From Halocaridina rubra (lineage: Eukaryota; Arthropoda; Malacostraca; Decapoda; Atyidae), in NCBI GenBank assembly GCA_037179515.1, contig JAXCGZ010005696.1, positions 80,001 through 144,000 on the forward strand: a stretch of DNA of 64,000 bases, in the 5' to 3' direction. The notes beneath the pieces were generated by a model. It was given only the letters and a program-made list of their open reading frames with translations. It made no database searches and was not told the origin of the DNA. Position 1 is the first letter of the stretch. Each line of letters begins with the position of its first letter. The position numbers were made by a program, and so were the translations under genes. Of this stretch, positions 13,226-29,000 are shown piece by piece.

Positions 13226-13689
13226 ACAGAACTGAGTTAAGTTGCCAAGTAGTACAGCTGTCTTATTTTCTTCATTTTTTTTTTGCTTTTCTTTTAGCTT
13301 TCTCTTTTACTATTTTTTTTATTATGTATATATATTGAGTTAAATGTAAAGTCTAATCCTGTGATAACATATCTTGGTTAGCAAGTGAGTTTATCAGTTA
13401 GGAAGAATATATAGCAGAAACAGGTGGGTGCCTCCTCAGACACAAATTCGAATTTTTCTTTAGGTTTGACTTTTGTTTTGTTGCATTTTTTTTTCTTTTT
13501 CTTTTTATCCTTAAATTACCATGGTCAAATTTTTAAGTTAAGATGTGTGTTACCAGAAAAGAGATAAACTGAGTCACTAAATAGCACTTATATGGAGATA
13601 TAAAAATTCTGTGTGAAGCTTAATTAAAAGTTTTTCTCTTTTATTCCTTTTGGTCGGTAGGAGGGGTAGCCATTAGGAGACTTAAACAG

Positions 13690-14693
13690 AAAATCAAGAA
13701 TTTAGAGGCAATGGTTATAAGCCTTGATGAAAAAATTCGGAATATGGATGGAGAAATGAAAGAGAACGAAACACTCAGAGAGCAAATAAGATCTTTGGAG
13801 GAAGCAAATAAAGCACAAGGGCAGGAGAGAAAGGAACTAGAAAAAAGAATAAAGAAGCTGGAAGGGGAAAAGAGTCAACTAGAATCTAGACTTTCTAAAC
13901 AAGAAGATAAAAACAAACAGCTGAATGACAACCTAAAGGAATTAGATGTTAGTTCACTGCTCTCTTCTGAGAGAGACGAGATTGCTGCTTGGAATGTCCA
14001 GATTAAGGAAAACATTGAACAGTTCAGAAAAGAGTTCCAGGAGTTGAATATGGAAAATGATGTTATGAAAACTTCCTTTGCTGATGCACTAAAGGGGAAT
14101 GTAGCAGTAAAAGAGGCTGTAAAGGTGGTGGCACTGGAAAACATACAAACAGTTGACTATAAAGAGACAGTAATCGAAAAAATGAAAGAATTGTGATGGA
14201 AAGGGCTAACTCACGCATCAGTCAGGCACTTGATAAGGAGAAGACAGTGGTAATATCAGGCATAAGCGAATCCCAGGAGCCAACATGGCAGGGGAGACTT
14301 GAAGAAAATATTGCTAGGGTTGTAAACCTGATAAGAAAGCTTGGAGTAGTTTGTGGTCCTGAGGATATTGTAAACATACACCAACTAGGTAAATATTCGA
14401 GGGAAGGAAAGCCGAGACCAACAAAAGTAACCTTTGAGAGAGGGGAAACATGTAGGGAAATATTGTTGAGAAAAAAAAGTCTAATAGACCTTCAAGAATT
14501 CAAATAAGTGTTCATTAGACGATACAGAACACAGGAGGAGATGGGAAAGATCAAAAACTTGTTGCAAGAGGCAAGAAGGTTAAATGAGGAAAGAAATGAA
14601 GAACAGAAGAAAAATTTTCATTTCAGAGTTCTTCCAGACAAATGGGAGATAAAGGAGATAATGACAGAAGATCAGGGGATGGGGCCTCATTAA
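13690..14693 (+). pseudogene. LINE-beta B ORF1 (start lost, frameshift, nonsense)
   Basis: Same protein as ORF1 of copy A. About 80 bp around the initiator, from the T/C-rich leader to GGTCGGTAGG, is missing (junction near 13645). The first usable ATG is at 13711. One base is lost near 14190 (ATGAAAGAATTGTG versus ATGAAAGACGTTGTG in A), and a TAA replaces a Glu codon at 14505-14507. The coiled coil (13711-14190) and the C-terminal region are otherwise conserved. This ORF1 cannot give a normal product. Confidence 0.85.
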
Positions 14694-17518
14694 GATTGTT
14701 ATACACAAATGCTGATGGATTAGCTGGTAAGGCAGTAGAATTAAAAGATAGGATTCACAACAGTAAGGCAGATATAGTAGCAATTACAGAGACTAAGTTG
14801 AGTGAGGACATAAACAGTGTCACAGTTTTTCCTAAGGGCTTCAGAATACTAAGGGTTGAAAGATCTGAGAGGACTGGTGGAGGGATAGCACTGCTCATAA
14901 GTGAAAGGATTCAAGTTGAAGAAATAAACTTGGCTATAGAAAGTGAGTTCAAGGAATATCTTGTTGCTCGCATAAATACTGGGTCAGAGAGCATTATAAT
15001 AACTGTTGTATACAACCCACCAAGGAACCAAAATAGGCTTGAAGTTTATGAGGAAAGTCATATAGGTACTATTGAAGTCATAAACTCAGTTGTTAACATG
15101 GCACGGGAAAAAAAATGTAGGATTTTGATTATGGGAGACTTTAATCATAAAGAGATAGATTGGATAAATCTTGACCCACACAGTGGTGAGGACTCATTCG
15201 GGGCAAGATTCCTAGATTGCGTACAAGGGAATTTCCTACACCAACATGTAATGGAACCAACAAGGGCCAGGGGTGGGAATGAGCCATCACTACTTGATAT
15301 AGTGTTCACAGATAATGTGTTGGATATTGAAAAAATTGAGTATGAACCACCAATTGGAAAGAGTGACCACTGTGTGTTGTTGATGGAGTATATCATTGAA
15401 GATATTCTTCCTGAGAGTAGAGGCACTGAGGACATGAGGAGGAACTATCCAAAAGGAGATTACATCAAAATGAATGAGCTTTTTGCAGTTATTGACTGGA
15501 GAACCTTATTTTACAACAAATCTGTACAAGAAATGTATGACATCTTTTGTGAGAAATATGGGAAGATAGTAGATTGCTGCATACCTGTCACCAAAGTAGG
15601 TGTAATTCATGCCAGAGAGAAATGGTTCGATAATGGGTGTAAAAGAGCTAAGGAGTGGAGAGACAAATGCTGGAAAAGGTATAGGAGGAGAAAAAACATA
15701 AATGCCTGGCAAACCTACAAAAGAGCAAGAAATGACTACCTAAGTAAAAGGAGAGAGGCAGAGAGAGACTATGAGAGGGACATCACCAGGAAGGCTAAGG
15801 AAAATCCCAAGCTTTTCCACAGCTTTATCAGAGGAAAACTGAAGGTAAAAGAACAGGTTTTAAGGCTAAAGAGAGCGGATGGAAGCATCACTGAGACGGA
15901 TGAAGAGATCTGCAAAGAATTGAACAAGGAGTTTCAGTCAGTATTTACAGTAGAAAATACCCCACCCCCTCAGATTGCAGTGATAGAAGCTCAAGGGCCG
16001 GTATTAGAGAACATCAACCTTACAGCCACAGAGGTATGCAAAGCGCTGATGGATTTAGATGTTCATAAAGCTACAGGTCCTGATGACATATCCCCTCATG
16101 TGCTTAAAAAATGCGCAAACACAATATCATTGGCACTAAGTATCATATTTAAGGAGTCACTGGAGTCGGGGGAAATTCCAAGATGCTGGAAACAAGCAAA
16201 TGTGATACCTATCTTCAAAAAGGGAAGAAGGGATACGGCTCTGAACTATAGACCAGTTTCCTTGACCAGCATAGTTCGCAAAGTTATGGAGAAACTACTA
16301 AGGAAACATATCTCTCTTCACTTGGAATCCTTCAACTTTTTGTCAGTGAGGCAACATGGCTTCAGAGAAGGTAGATCAACAGTAACAAACTTATTAGAAT
16401 TTTATGATGAGGGAAGCCAAATCTTACAGGAAAGAGAGGGTTGGGCAGATTGCATATTCCTAGACTTCCAGAAAGCGTTTGACACTGTTCCACATGGGAG
16501 ACTTATTAGGAAGCTGCAATCAATGGCTAGAATAGGTGGAAATGTTTTGGAATGGATAAAAACTTACTTAGAAGGAAGGGAACAGAGGGTTAGAGTAAGA
16601 CACTCAGTGTCTGAATGGAGAAGAGTTAGTAGTGGAGTTCCACAGGGTTCAGTTTTAGGGCCACTTTTGTTCCTTGTATATGTAAATGACCTACCAGAGT
16701 GTGTAAATTCATTCATGAATATGTTTGCAGATGATGCAAAGATTGTGAAGAAAGTAAAAAACGAGAACAATGGTAGAGAATTTCAGGAGGATCTAAATAA
16801 TCTGCATGAGTGGTCAGAAAAGTGGCTAATGAAATTCAATACTTCAAAATGTAAGGTAATGAGAATGGGTACAAGTGCAAGAAGGCCCAAGCTTGACTAC
16901 TCGGTGGCTGGAGTACAACTTCAAGAGACAGAAAATGAGAGAGATCTAGGAGTAAACATACTGGCAGATTTGTCTCCAGAAATACATATAAATGGCGTAG
17001 TAAGGGCAACATATGCATTCTTATCAAATGTAAGGGTAGCCTTCAGGCACATGGACAAGGAAATGTTCAGAAATATTTATGTAACCTATGTGAGGCCAAA
17101 ACTCGAATATGCAGCCCCCTTTTGGAATCCGCACTTGAAAAAGCACATAGCTAAGCTTGAAAAAGTTCAAAGACATGCCACGAAACTGGTGCCAGAAATA
17201 CGCAATCTCAGTTATGATGAGAGGCTGAGGGAATTAGACTTACCATCACTGGAAGCTAGAAGAGTGAGGGGGGATATGGTGACAGTCTTTAAATTCCTTC
17301 ATGGTTATGATAGAGTGGATAGGGATCGATATTTTGATATGGCTGGCTCTAGAACTAGAGGTCATAGTTTGAAGCTTCGTAAGAAAACTTGTTTGCAGGA
17401 TGTAAGGAAATACTTTTTCAGTGTAAGAGTAGTTGATAATTGGAAGTGGCTAAGCGAGGAGGTAGTTAATGCTATCTCAATCCATAGTTTTAAGGACAGG
17501 TATGATAAGTATCACTAA
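14642..17518 (+). CDS. LINE-beta B ORF2: endonuclease-reverse transcriptase, intact
   Basis: 958 codons without interruption, the best preserved ORF in the window. The endonuclease occupies about residues 20-250: Glu50 in AITETKL, GDFN at 165-168, SDH at 241-243. A basic linker follows, rich in Arg/Lys (KRYRRRKNINAW). The RT spans about 440-750 with NYRPVS, motif A FLDFQKAFDTVPH (about 610), motif B GVPQGSVLGPLLF, and motif C FADD (about 695). The C-terminal domain has QRHATKLVPEI and RGHSLKLRKKT. The ATG at 14642 lies inside ORF1. Copy A has AAAGGGG where B has AAATGGG, so this start is not shared. Function for the family is target-primed reverse transcription. No nuclear gene role is implied. 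Confidence 0.93.
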   Translation: MGDKGDNDRRSGDGASLRLLYTNADGLAGKAVELKDRIHNSKADIVAITETKLSEDINSVTVFPKGFRILRVERSERTGGGIALLISERIQVEEINLAIESEFKEYLVARINTGSESIIITVVYNPPRNQNRLEVYEESHIGTIEVINSVVNMAREKKCRILIMGDFNHKEIDWINLDPHSGEDSFGARFLDCVQGNFLHQHVMEPTRARGGNEPSLLDIVFTDNVLDIEKIEYEPPIGKSDHCVLLMEYIIEDILPESRGTEDMRRNYPKGDYIKMNELFAVIDWRTLFYNKSVQEMYDIFCEKYGKIVDCCIPVTKVGVIHAREKWFDNGCKRAKEWRDKCWKRYRRRKNINAWQTYKRARNDYLSKRREAERDYERDITRKAKENPKLFHSFIRGKLKVKEQVLRLKRADGSITETDEEICKELNKEFQSVFTVENTPPPQIAVIEAQGPVLENINLTATEVCKALMDLDVHKATGPDDISPHVLKKCANTISLALSIIFKESLESGEIPRCWKQANVIPIFKKGRRDTALNYRPVSLTSIVRKVMEKLLRKHISLHLESFNFLSVRQHGFREGRSTVTNLLEFYDEGSQILQEREGWADCIFLDFQKAFDTVPHGRLIRKLQSMARIGGNVLEWIKTYLEGREQRVRVRHSVSEWRRVSSGVPQGSVLGPLLFLVYVNDLPECVNSFMNMFADDAKIVKKVKNENNGREFQEDLNNLHEWSEKWLMKFNTSKCKVMRMGTSARRPKLDYSVAGVQLQETENERDLGVNILADLSPEIHINGVVRATYAFLSNVRVAFRHMDKEMFRNIYVTYVRPKLEYAAPFWNPHLKKHIAKLEKVQRHATKLVPEIRNLSYDERLRELDLPSLEARRVRGDMVTVFKFLHGYDRVDRDRYFDMAGSRTRGHSLKLRKKTCLQDVRKYFFSVRVVDNWKWLSEEVVNAISIHSFKDRYDKYH

Positions 17519-17591
17519 GTATAAAATGGAACCGATGAGGAGACGGGAAGATACGAGCTTTGGGCTCTTTCCCGTAAACACAATTAGGTAA

Positions 17592-17725
<134 letters not shown>

Positions 17726-17835
17726 TAGTAAGGAAGCCCATCAGTGAAACAAAACTTATAAAACAATGCTATATTTCGGATCCGGAATATAGCATTGTTT
17801 TATAAGTTTTGTTTCACTAATGGGCTTCCTTACTA
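17726..17835. repeat. 110-bp near-perfect palindrome centred on GGATCC
   Basis: TAGTAAGGAAGCCCATCAGT at the left pairs with ACTAATGGGCTTCCTTACTA at the right. The arms meet at CGGATCCG near 17777-17784 with no spacer, and I count about two mismatches. (TA)n lies directly to the left and begins again at 17868. Confidence 0.93.
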
Positions 17836-17863
17836 TTTAGTGCTGTATGCTAACAGTTTGTAC

Positions 17864-20902
<3,039 letters not shown>

Positions 20903-20924
20903 TTTGTGTGTATGTGTATGACTG

Positions 20925-21075
20925 GATGGGGCTACGTAAGGAAATTGAAAAAAATTTTATAGATCCTTAGCGCTTAGTACATTCAAGTGTATTACTTATT
21001 TTCAGGATCCTCTGAAGATAAGTAATACACTTGAAAGTACAAAATTTATTTCAATTTCCTTACGTAGCCCTATGC
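20925..21075. repeat. Inverted repeat centred on AGGATCCT
   Basis: Left arm from GGGGCTACGTAAGGAAATTG, right arm ending CAATTTCCTTACGTAGCCC. The inner arms AAGTGTATTACTTAT and ATAAGTAATACACTT flank a GGATCC centre near 21010. The left arm carries an extra ~16 nt (ATAGATCCTTAGCGCT region). It lies between LINE copy C and a (TA)n tract. Confidence 0.88.
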
Positions 21076-21110
21076 AATCACATTTACAAAATTCACGTAT
21101 CTCGTGAAAT

Positions 21111-21680
<570 letters not shown>

Positions 21681-21681
<1 letters not shown>

Positions 21682-22646
21682 CAAGGGCACAGAAAATTGA
21701 CCTCATCGAGCCTGGGCACCAAGAAAACATTAAAGGAAATAAATAAAATTGATTTTGAGTGTTTTGACTTGGCATATGTTTTGGAATAGTTAGAGATGTG
21801 TAACAAATAGTTCATGGTATTTGGTGTAGATGTGGGCATATGAAAATGACCCGTAACTGAAGAAAGACTTAACGTGAGCTATCCTGGCCACTCCTATTTA
21901 AGTCCAAATGACCTTATGTTGTAGTATTGCAATAACAGGCTGGTGCCATGGGCCAACTTACTCTGACGATTGCATATGTAGAAGGTCTACACCAAAATAT
22001 GATTTTTGCTGCCTTTCCTTCTCATTAATATTAACTTTATGCTCAGCAACAGTTTTTTTGCCATATTTAAATAGGGCTGCTATGCTCCACCAGACTACTA
22101 AAGGTCAGTACCAGGTACTTAACGTTAGAAAGAGGAACACAACATCTTCACAAGTTCAATATATGAACTCCTAACGTGGACAATTGGATGTTGTGCTTGA
22201 TTAAAAGTATTAATCTTTTTTTTTTTCATAAGGTAATTATTGCCACAACAAATCCCAATTTGGAAACAATGTAGAATTGGATTTAACTGACCAGGGTTCT
22301 GCCCTTGTTAGTTCATTAATTTGTAGGTTGACTGTACTTTGTAAATATAATAAAATCAACATATTTATATTTGTGAAAGAGAGACAGATGGACAGACAGA
22401 GATAATTCTTAAGTATACCAATTAATGGCTTTTTTAAATACATTCTTTATAGAAAAATTGTATACAGTGTATAGGGGGCTTTATTATTGTTATTATTATT
22501 ATTATTATTATTGTTGTTGTTACTATTATAATAATAATTATTTTTATTATTATTATTACTATTATTGTGAGAAAAAGCAAATATTGGCCTAAAACACTTT
22601 TCATTTCTCTCTATCTTTCTTGCACATATAGTATTATTTTTGTTAA

Positions 22647-22705
<59 letters not shown>

Positions 22706-22802
22706 CTAGTTTTATATTTATTATATTATGTGTATCTGGTTATGTAAGAGATGGCATTTGTCAAGTTTTTTTTTTCTTATTATGCATATCTTACCTTTTC
22801 AG
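21681..22802. other. Spacer with dispersed repeat and (ATT)n; no exon recognised
   Basis: 21790-22020 resembles 41100-41460 and 46920-47280, sharing GGCTGGTGCCATGGG and GAAGACTTA. This is a dispersed repeat of unknown type. (ATT)n-rich tracts lie at about 22480-22560 and 22640-22710. If the ZIP gene has further upstream exons I could not identify them here. Confidence 0.6.
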
Positions 22803-23043
22803 TGCAGTGAAGGCTTGGATGGCATACTAGTAGGAACAAGTTTCTCTGTGGGGGATTCTATCTCAGTGAGGGGATTTCTCTCAATATGTCCAGGCATTCT
22901 CAATTTCCTTGATGTGTGTACTATAGACTCTCATCGCCATGAACATGCAGCGGATGGAGAAGAGGGGCATGGTCACACTTCTGGGAATGATCATTCGCAT
23001 GGACATGATCACTCCATAAATTTGAAATCAAGCTCCTCTGCAG
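22803..23043 (+). CDS. ZIP gene exon 1 in window: ectodomain end and His-rich stretch
   Basis: Acceptor TTACCTTTTCAG at 22802, donor GCAG|GTAAGA at 23043, ending in phase 1. It encodes a Cys-containing segment with VGTSFSVGDSISVRGF and SICPGILNFLDVC. This matches the PAL-motif region of LIV-1 ectodomains, where ...CPALLxQxDxxxC is usual; here the PAL tripeptide reads PGI. A His/Asp/Gly-rich run (HEHAADGEEGHGHTSG, DHSHGHDHS) follows before TM1. The upstream exon is unknown, so the frame rests on homology. Confidence 0.85.
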
Positions 23044-26000
23044 GTAAGAAGTTCTTCATAAACCTAACTTAAAAATATTTCGCTAGATACCTTTTCATAG
23101 TAGATAGTACTCAGTTTTAGTTTTTGTTTTTTTAGTTGTCTAAAAGGAAAGCGCTAGTATTAGCACAATTATGAACATTTTGGAACTTGGTAATACACTA
23201 AGACTTTTTTTTTTTTCTTATGATTTATATATCCCTTTGTATCTCATTTCATTTAAGACCCCTTGTTTGCTTATTTTATGTTATTATCAGTATGCATATG
23301 ACAAACCCAGACATTATGCATTGGTAGAGGAAGCTCTTATATAGTAAATAAAAAAAAAAAAATTCCATGGCAAAGAAACATTATTACATTGATGGTAGTT
23401 TTAGAGGTGTTTTATCATTAGGAGACTCTTTACTTAAGTGACGACATTATAGACAGATATATACTGTAATTGCAAGACTCAAATAATAGCATTGTGGCTC
23501 AGTGGTAGCAACCAGAGCTGGTGATATACTGGCTGTAAATTCAATCCTGGCCAAGGGTTGATTAGCTTTCACTGTCTTGATATTACCTTTTAAACTCGGT
23601 AATATAATTAGGGGTCAGTGATATCCTTTAGGTCTACCTGATTATTCAGCCATTACCTGGCATTCACTGGGTCTACTTGGTTTGAGAGGGGGCTTGGGAA
23701 CAAGCTATATGGTTAGGTATAGAGTCTGGTTCGTTGCTGTCGATTCCACTTGCCTCAGCCTTTCATTAGACACATTATTCAGATTGACAGTCTCAAGTCT
23801 TTCTCTGGTGTTGTGATTTGATTTGTTATAGAATACATTTGACTGAAGATTATTTTGTGATTTTTTTTCCTAATTTCATCCAGACACTGTATGCTGATGG
23901 TACTATATACGTATGTTTTGAAGGTCAATCTAAAGAAATTAGTTATGTGAACTTTATCAAGTCAGATATATGCATTTCTTTAATAAACACATTTGATTCA
24001 TCGGTACGGTCAGAGAATATAAAACAGTCATATATTAACTCACATCTTTCTGTTAGCAGATAGCTGGATAGGAGCTGTGTCAAGTATGGTCGTCATAGGC
24101 TTGGTGGGCTTAGCATGCGTCATGGTCATCCCTGTTCTTAAGCAGAGCCAGTATTATGATCAAGTGAATCATTTTCTTGTGGCTTTAGCCGTTGGTACAT
24201 TAGCAGGAGATGCTCTCATTCATTTGTTGCCACACGTAAGTGATACACAAGGATGCGTAAGTAATAATTTGTTACTACTTTTTGCAATTTATCATTCAAG
24301 CTACATACATTAAAAGTAAAGTGCTATATGATTATATGAGGCCATGAAGATGTACTTGATCCTTGATTCATGAAAATTCTGCATATTATAGCACTTACCA
24401 ACTTTTTCAAAAATGCAGCATGTAAATGGCAGTATTTGAAGTGTGAGAGTAAATGATGAAATACTGTACTTGAGGTATTAGAGAGTTTCAGATAGCTTGG
24501 AGTACCTGCAGTGAAGAAGAAGTGGGGGTGATGGTGAGGTATAGAGTGAAGGAAGTTTGTCTTAGATGGATGAAGTGTGATGAGAAATACGTATACAGTA
24601 TAAGAGTGGAAGCAAAAAGTAGGTTGTATGTACCAGTATCTCTTTTTGGATACTTGGAATGTAAAAGAGGATGAAAGTTATGTAGCTGAAGTGTTTGAGA
24701 AGTGTTTTTGGTATATCACGAATTTATGAAGTTAGAAGAGGTGAGTCAGGGACTGGGCAATTGGAAGACGGCTATCTGATAAGATAGACCCGTGAGCGCT
24801 GAAGCTGTTTGGGGATGTGGAGTAAATGAACAATTAGTAGAGAGAGTGTGAAAAGCAGAGGTAAATGGTGTAAGGCAAAAAGATTACCATGATTGAGATA
24901 GATAGATGGAGTGGAAACAGAATTGGAGGTACGTGATAATCTCCGTGTGGCATGTGCAAGAGATAAGGAATGGGTAGCAAGAGATGTAAATAGATGACAT
25001 AACGTTAGGGATATTTTCATGCCTGTTCAGCAGTGCATTTTGAGACAGGGAGGTTGCTGTAAGCAGAAGCAATTGGGGTTAGCCAGCTACTGCCGTTAGA
25101 CTTTCCAGCAGATGTACTGTCCCCGGTTTACACGGTGTGTGACCTAAGCCGTGTGGCAAATAGGGTAAGGGATTGTGGCAACTCTTCATACCAAAAGTGC
25201 CAATGTGTGACATCAAAATATCATTAACGGGCATCAATATATTAAAGTTTCATGGTTGTAAAACTTGAGACACGTTTTCTGATTATGTTGTTTTGGCATG
25301 TAGCCCAATAGTCCTAAGTACCTCATTCATTCTATTGTGAAAATACATTTCATAAATGTTAGAGTTTGATGTTTGCACTAAATAGTGTGTCAGTATGAGA
25401 AGTCTTACTTCTTTCCTCTTTTCCTGTTAATCCACAGGCCATTAGCATGAAAGTACCAGATAATAGGAATGTCCATATACAGCATGCATTCTTGGGATTT
25501 ACAGCATTAGGAGGCATCATTCTCTTTCTTTTTCTGGAACGGAGTCACAACATGTTCTGCGGACATGGTCACAGCCACGGACATGGGCATGAACCCGATT
25601 TATATGCATCCAGAAGCAAGGTACGGTATACCAGGTATTAAGTTATTAACCAAATATATTTGAGTAATACTGTTTAAGTTATTAACCAAACATATACAAA
25701 ACTGAACTGAAAATGTATTGATGTGACATGACTAAATATTGATGATTATTAGGATATTCCATGCTCTTATCATTCTTGAAATCATCTTTAGAAATCTCAT
25801 GTTGTATGCATAAATGTCTTTAAAGAGATGCTATTATAATGTATCCAATATAGTTTTGTTGTTGTAAGCTACAAAATACATGATACTTTATTAATTATAA
25901 AATTTTCATCTCCTTTTGTTCTTTATTTGTTAAGTATCATCTTCTTTAGAATTATAATAAGGAGCTAGTACACTCTTCATTTTGTGTATACATATAGAGA

Positions 26001-29000
26001 ATTAAGGCTAATTCATTAGTACAAGCTGTTTCTTGTTTTGCCAGACTTCACAAAATGCCTCATTAGCAGAATCTAGGCTTTAGAGGTGAGATATAAAAGA
26101 TGATCCTAATGTGTAACCTATCTCAACAAGGAGATGGAAAAATATGTATGGGAATGTTCAAGATTGCAGAATAATTGTTAATGACCTATGGTGTAGTTGT
26201 CAGTATTATAGTAAACTCATGAAGGTGGTTTACATAGTGGAAAGAATGCCAATTTAGAGTAACATACAGCTTGTAATGTAGTTTGAACTTGTAGTTTTCA
26301 TTTTTTAGAAAATACGAGATTGCACCGGTACGTATGCTGCATTGGGTCCAGTATATCTAAATCATCTTTTAGCGTAAATTATCTGTCTTTTTGTTTAGGA
26401 CTAAATGCTAATTGATTTAAAATTGCATTAATTTAAAAGGAGGAAATAGATGATAAGGAGACTGTAGAAACAGCAACAACTATAGAAGATGCAGGAAGTC
26501 AAAGCGTGGATAAAATCGGGGAAAAATTGTCAAGACATTCTAAGCATAATTCTTTTATCTATGCTGAGAGTACTATGTGTAAGTATCCATTTCAGCTGTT
26601 TTTAGTGTGTCTTAGAAAATGGTATGTTGTACGTCATTATTAAGAATATTCTTTTTAACCAGAAATATATTGGCAGTCTCGTTTTCTAGAAAATTCTAGA
26701 CTACTGTATTTGGCTTTATAAGAAAGGAATAGTACTCTTTTTGTTGAAGTAAATTGTTAACAAACTATACACAGATCTGTGCCTCTTAGTGTCTAGATTA
26801 TGTAGGAAAAAGCTAAATACTATGCAAAAATATTTGTAAGTAATAATTTATCCTGTTTTGTAAACTGGTACCTATATTGTACTGCCTAAATAGCCAAAAC
26901 ACTGCACCTGACTATATACCAGCAAGCTTAGTTTTGTAAATAATAATGATATTAAATAGTAATATTGAAAATTATCCTTATAAAAAACACATTCATTAGA
27001 CTGTTAATGTATTTTTTCATAAATTTCTTCCCTCTCAGTTTTTAATTACATTTTATTATAAAGATCATGTTAAAATTTTTCAGATCTTTTCTGTTCACAT
27101 TGAATATTTAATTTCCTTTAGTTTTTCTTCTGCTTAAAAAGTTGAGCTGTATATTGCTTTGATAACATTGCAGAGAAATATCTTTGCTTATTTTCATTTG
27201 CTTTGATGTCATTGTAGGTAAATATCTTTACTTATATTTAATTATACTATGGCAGCATTGGACGCTCAGAACTGCTTTGAGGGCTGCAGCTCCAATGTAA
27301 GTCCAAGCAGTGATGCCAATGGGAATAGTGACATTGACAGAACGAGATTAGAAGACCAGATGTCCTCAGCGCCAGAAAAGCAAGTACTCGTCTCAGCTTT
27401 AGAAAACGAAGCTGAAATTGCCTCCATTGAGAAACAGGTGGCCAAGTTAGTCGATGAAAAGAAACTAGGAACTTGCGCAACGGAGAAGGAGAAACTAGTG
27501 ACTAGCCCAGTTGAGAAACCCGAGTTGGTACGTATTAAAGAGTGCAACAATTTAGAATCAACGGAATCTAAACTTTAGGTGAAATTACTGAGGAGGGGAC
27601 TCTCGGTCCCCTCTCTCTGCCCATTTAGTCGACTTTAGCAATATGCACTTGACCACGGAGGACGTATTTTTGCCCCCCTCCCTCAGCGGGACAATGCTTA
27701 ATTACCAGTGAGAATTTGATTGGATACATTTTTGTTAGAGGGATACTTAGAGTTTTGTGTTTCAGCATTGTAAGAAATTGATTTGAATATGTGAGAATAA
27801 GAGAAATGGTATGGAGCATGATAAAGTGACTGCTCAGATGATTAAGACTAATGAAAGATATGTGAAGGAATATGCAAAGTAAGAGTACCAAGTGTTTTAG
27901 TGAGAGATAGGTTGAGGAGATATAGGCCATAAGAGTGAGTTTCTATCTTTAATGATGGCTTTTCATCATGAGGGTGAGATATGACTAAAATGTCGAATGA
28001 GTACCTTTAGTATGATATCAGTGTTTTACACACCCTGTAAATTAAGGAACATACGTAAACAATACAAGATGGAGGCATGATTTTGGAAAATAATGATGTC
28101 TAGATTTGGCCTTGGTTGCTCTTCTATCTTTATAGTGCATTTTGGATGTGTGATGGGTCGTGCATCTAGTGGTGTAGAAGAGTATAGATTTACCTTTGGT
28201 GTTTGTTAGATTTTTACATCATTGGTAAAAAAAAAATATTTTGTATTAATACATAGGGTTCGCGTCCCATCACGGACTGAGGTTAGTAAGGGCATACACA
28301 CAGGGTAACAATTACACATGCCAAAACAAGTCCTTCGCAAGAAGGCATCCATCTTAGCCCTTAGTAGAAAAGGGAGTTCGAGACGTAAAACCGAATCATC
28401 ATCATCACGTACAGTATTGTTATAGATTTTTTCATCAATCTATATTGTTTTAGTAATGATTTATTAAGTAAACTTAAAGAGTATGTTGTTATTCATTGCG
28501 AGAAAAACTCAGCAGACATTATTCCTAATAAGCTGATCATATGTATTTTTACCTACAATTAGTTATTATAATTTCTCTTAATTTATATTGTTGACATTGC
28601 TGAATTTGTGTTCTATTGCAGATAAGAAAGTTGTCCCTAAATCTTGACACGCCAGTGTCTGGGAGACACAGAGTCTTACGCCAAAATAGTAGTAGTTTTA
28701 ACATGGTGCTGCAAGAGTACCACGTGGGTCATCACGGCCACTCTCACCACGGCCACTCACACGTCACTGGTAAGTCATCGTTATGTTGTCTATTCTCTCA
28801 AGTCAGACATCTACGTACATAAATCTTATTCCCCATTATAAGGGTGGTTGAGTCAAAGCAAAATACCCTGACTCTTTGCAGGAAGAAAATACAGAAGAGG
28901 GGATTCCAAGTCTCCTCTCTCCACCCCATTTAGTCGACTTTACAATGCACAGTGGAACATGGAGAAATTATTCTTGCCCCCTCCCACAGGGCTCAAGTCA

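Noticed and set aside
22567..22802. Upstream extension of ZIP exon 1 as an initiator exon
   Set aside because: The open frame passes through (ATT)n-derived residues and a polypyrimidine/AG acceptor at 22802; no signal peptide is visible.
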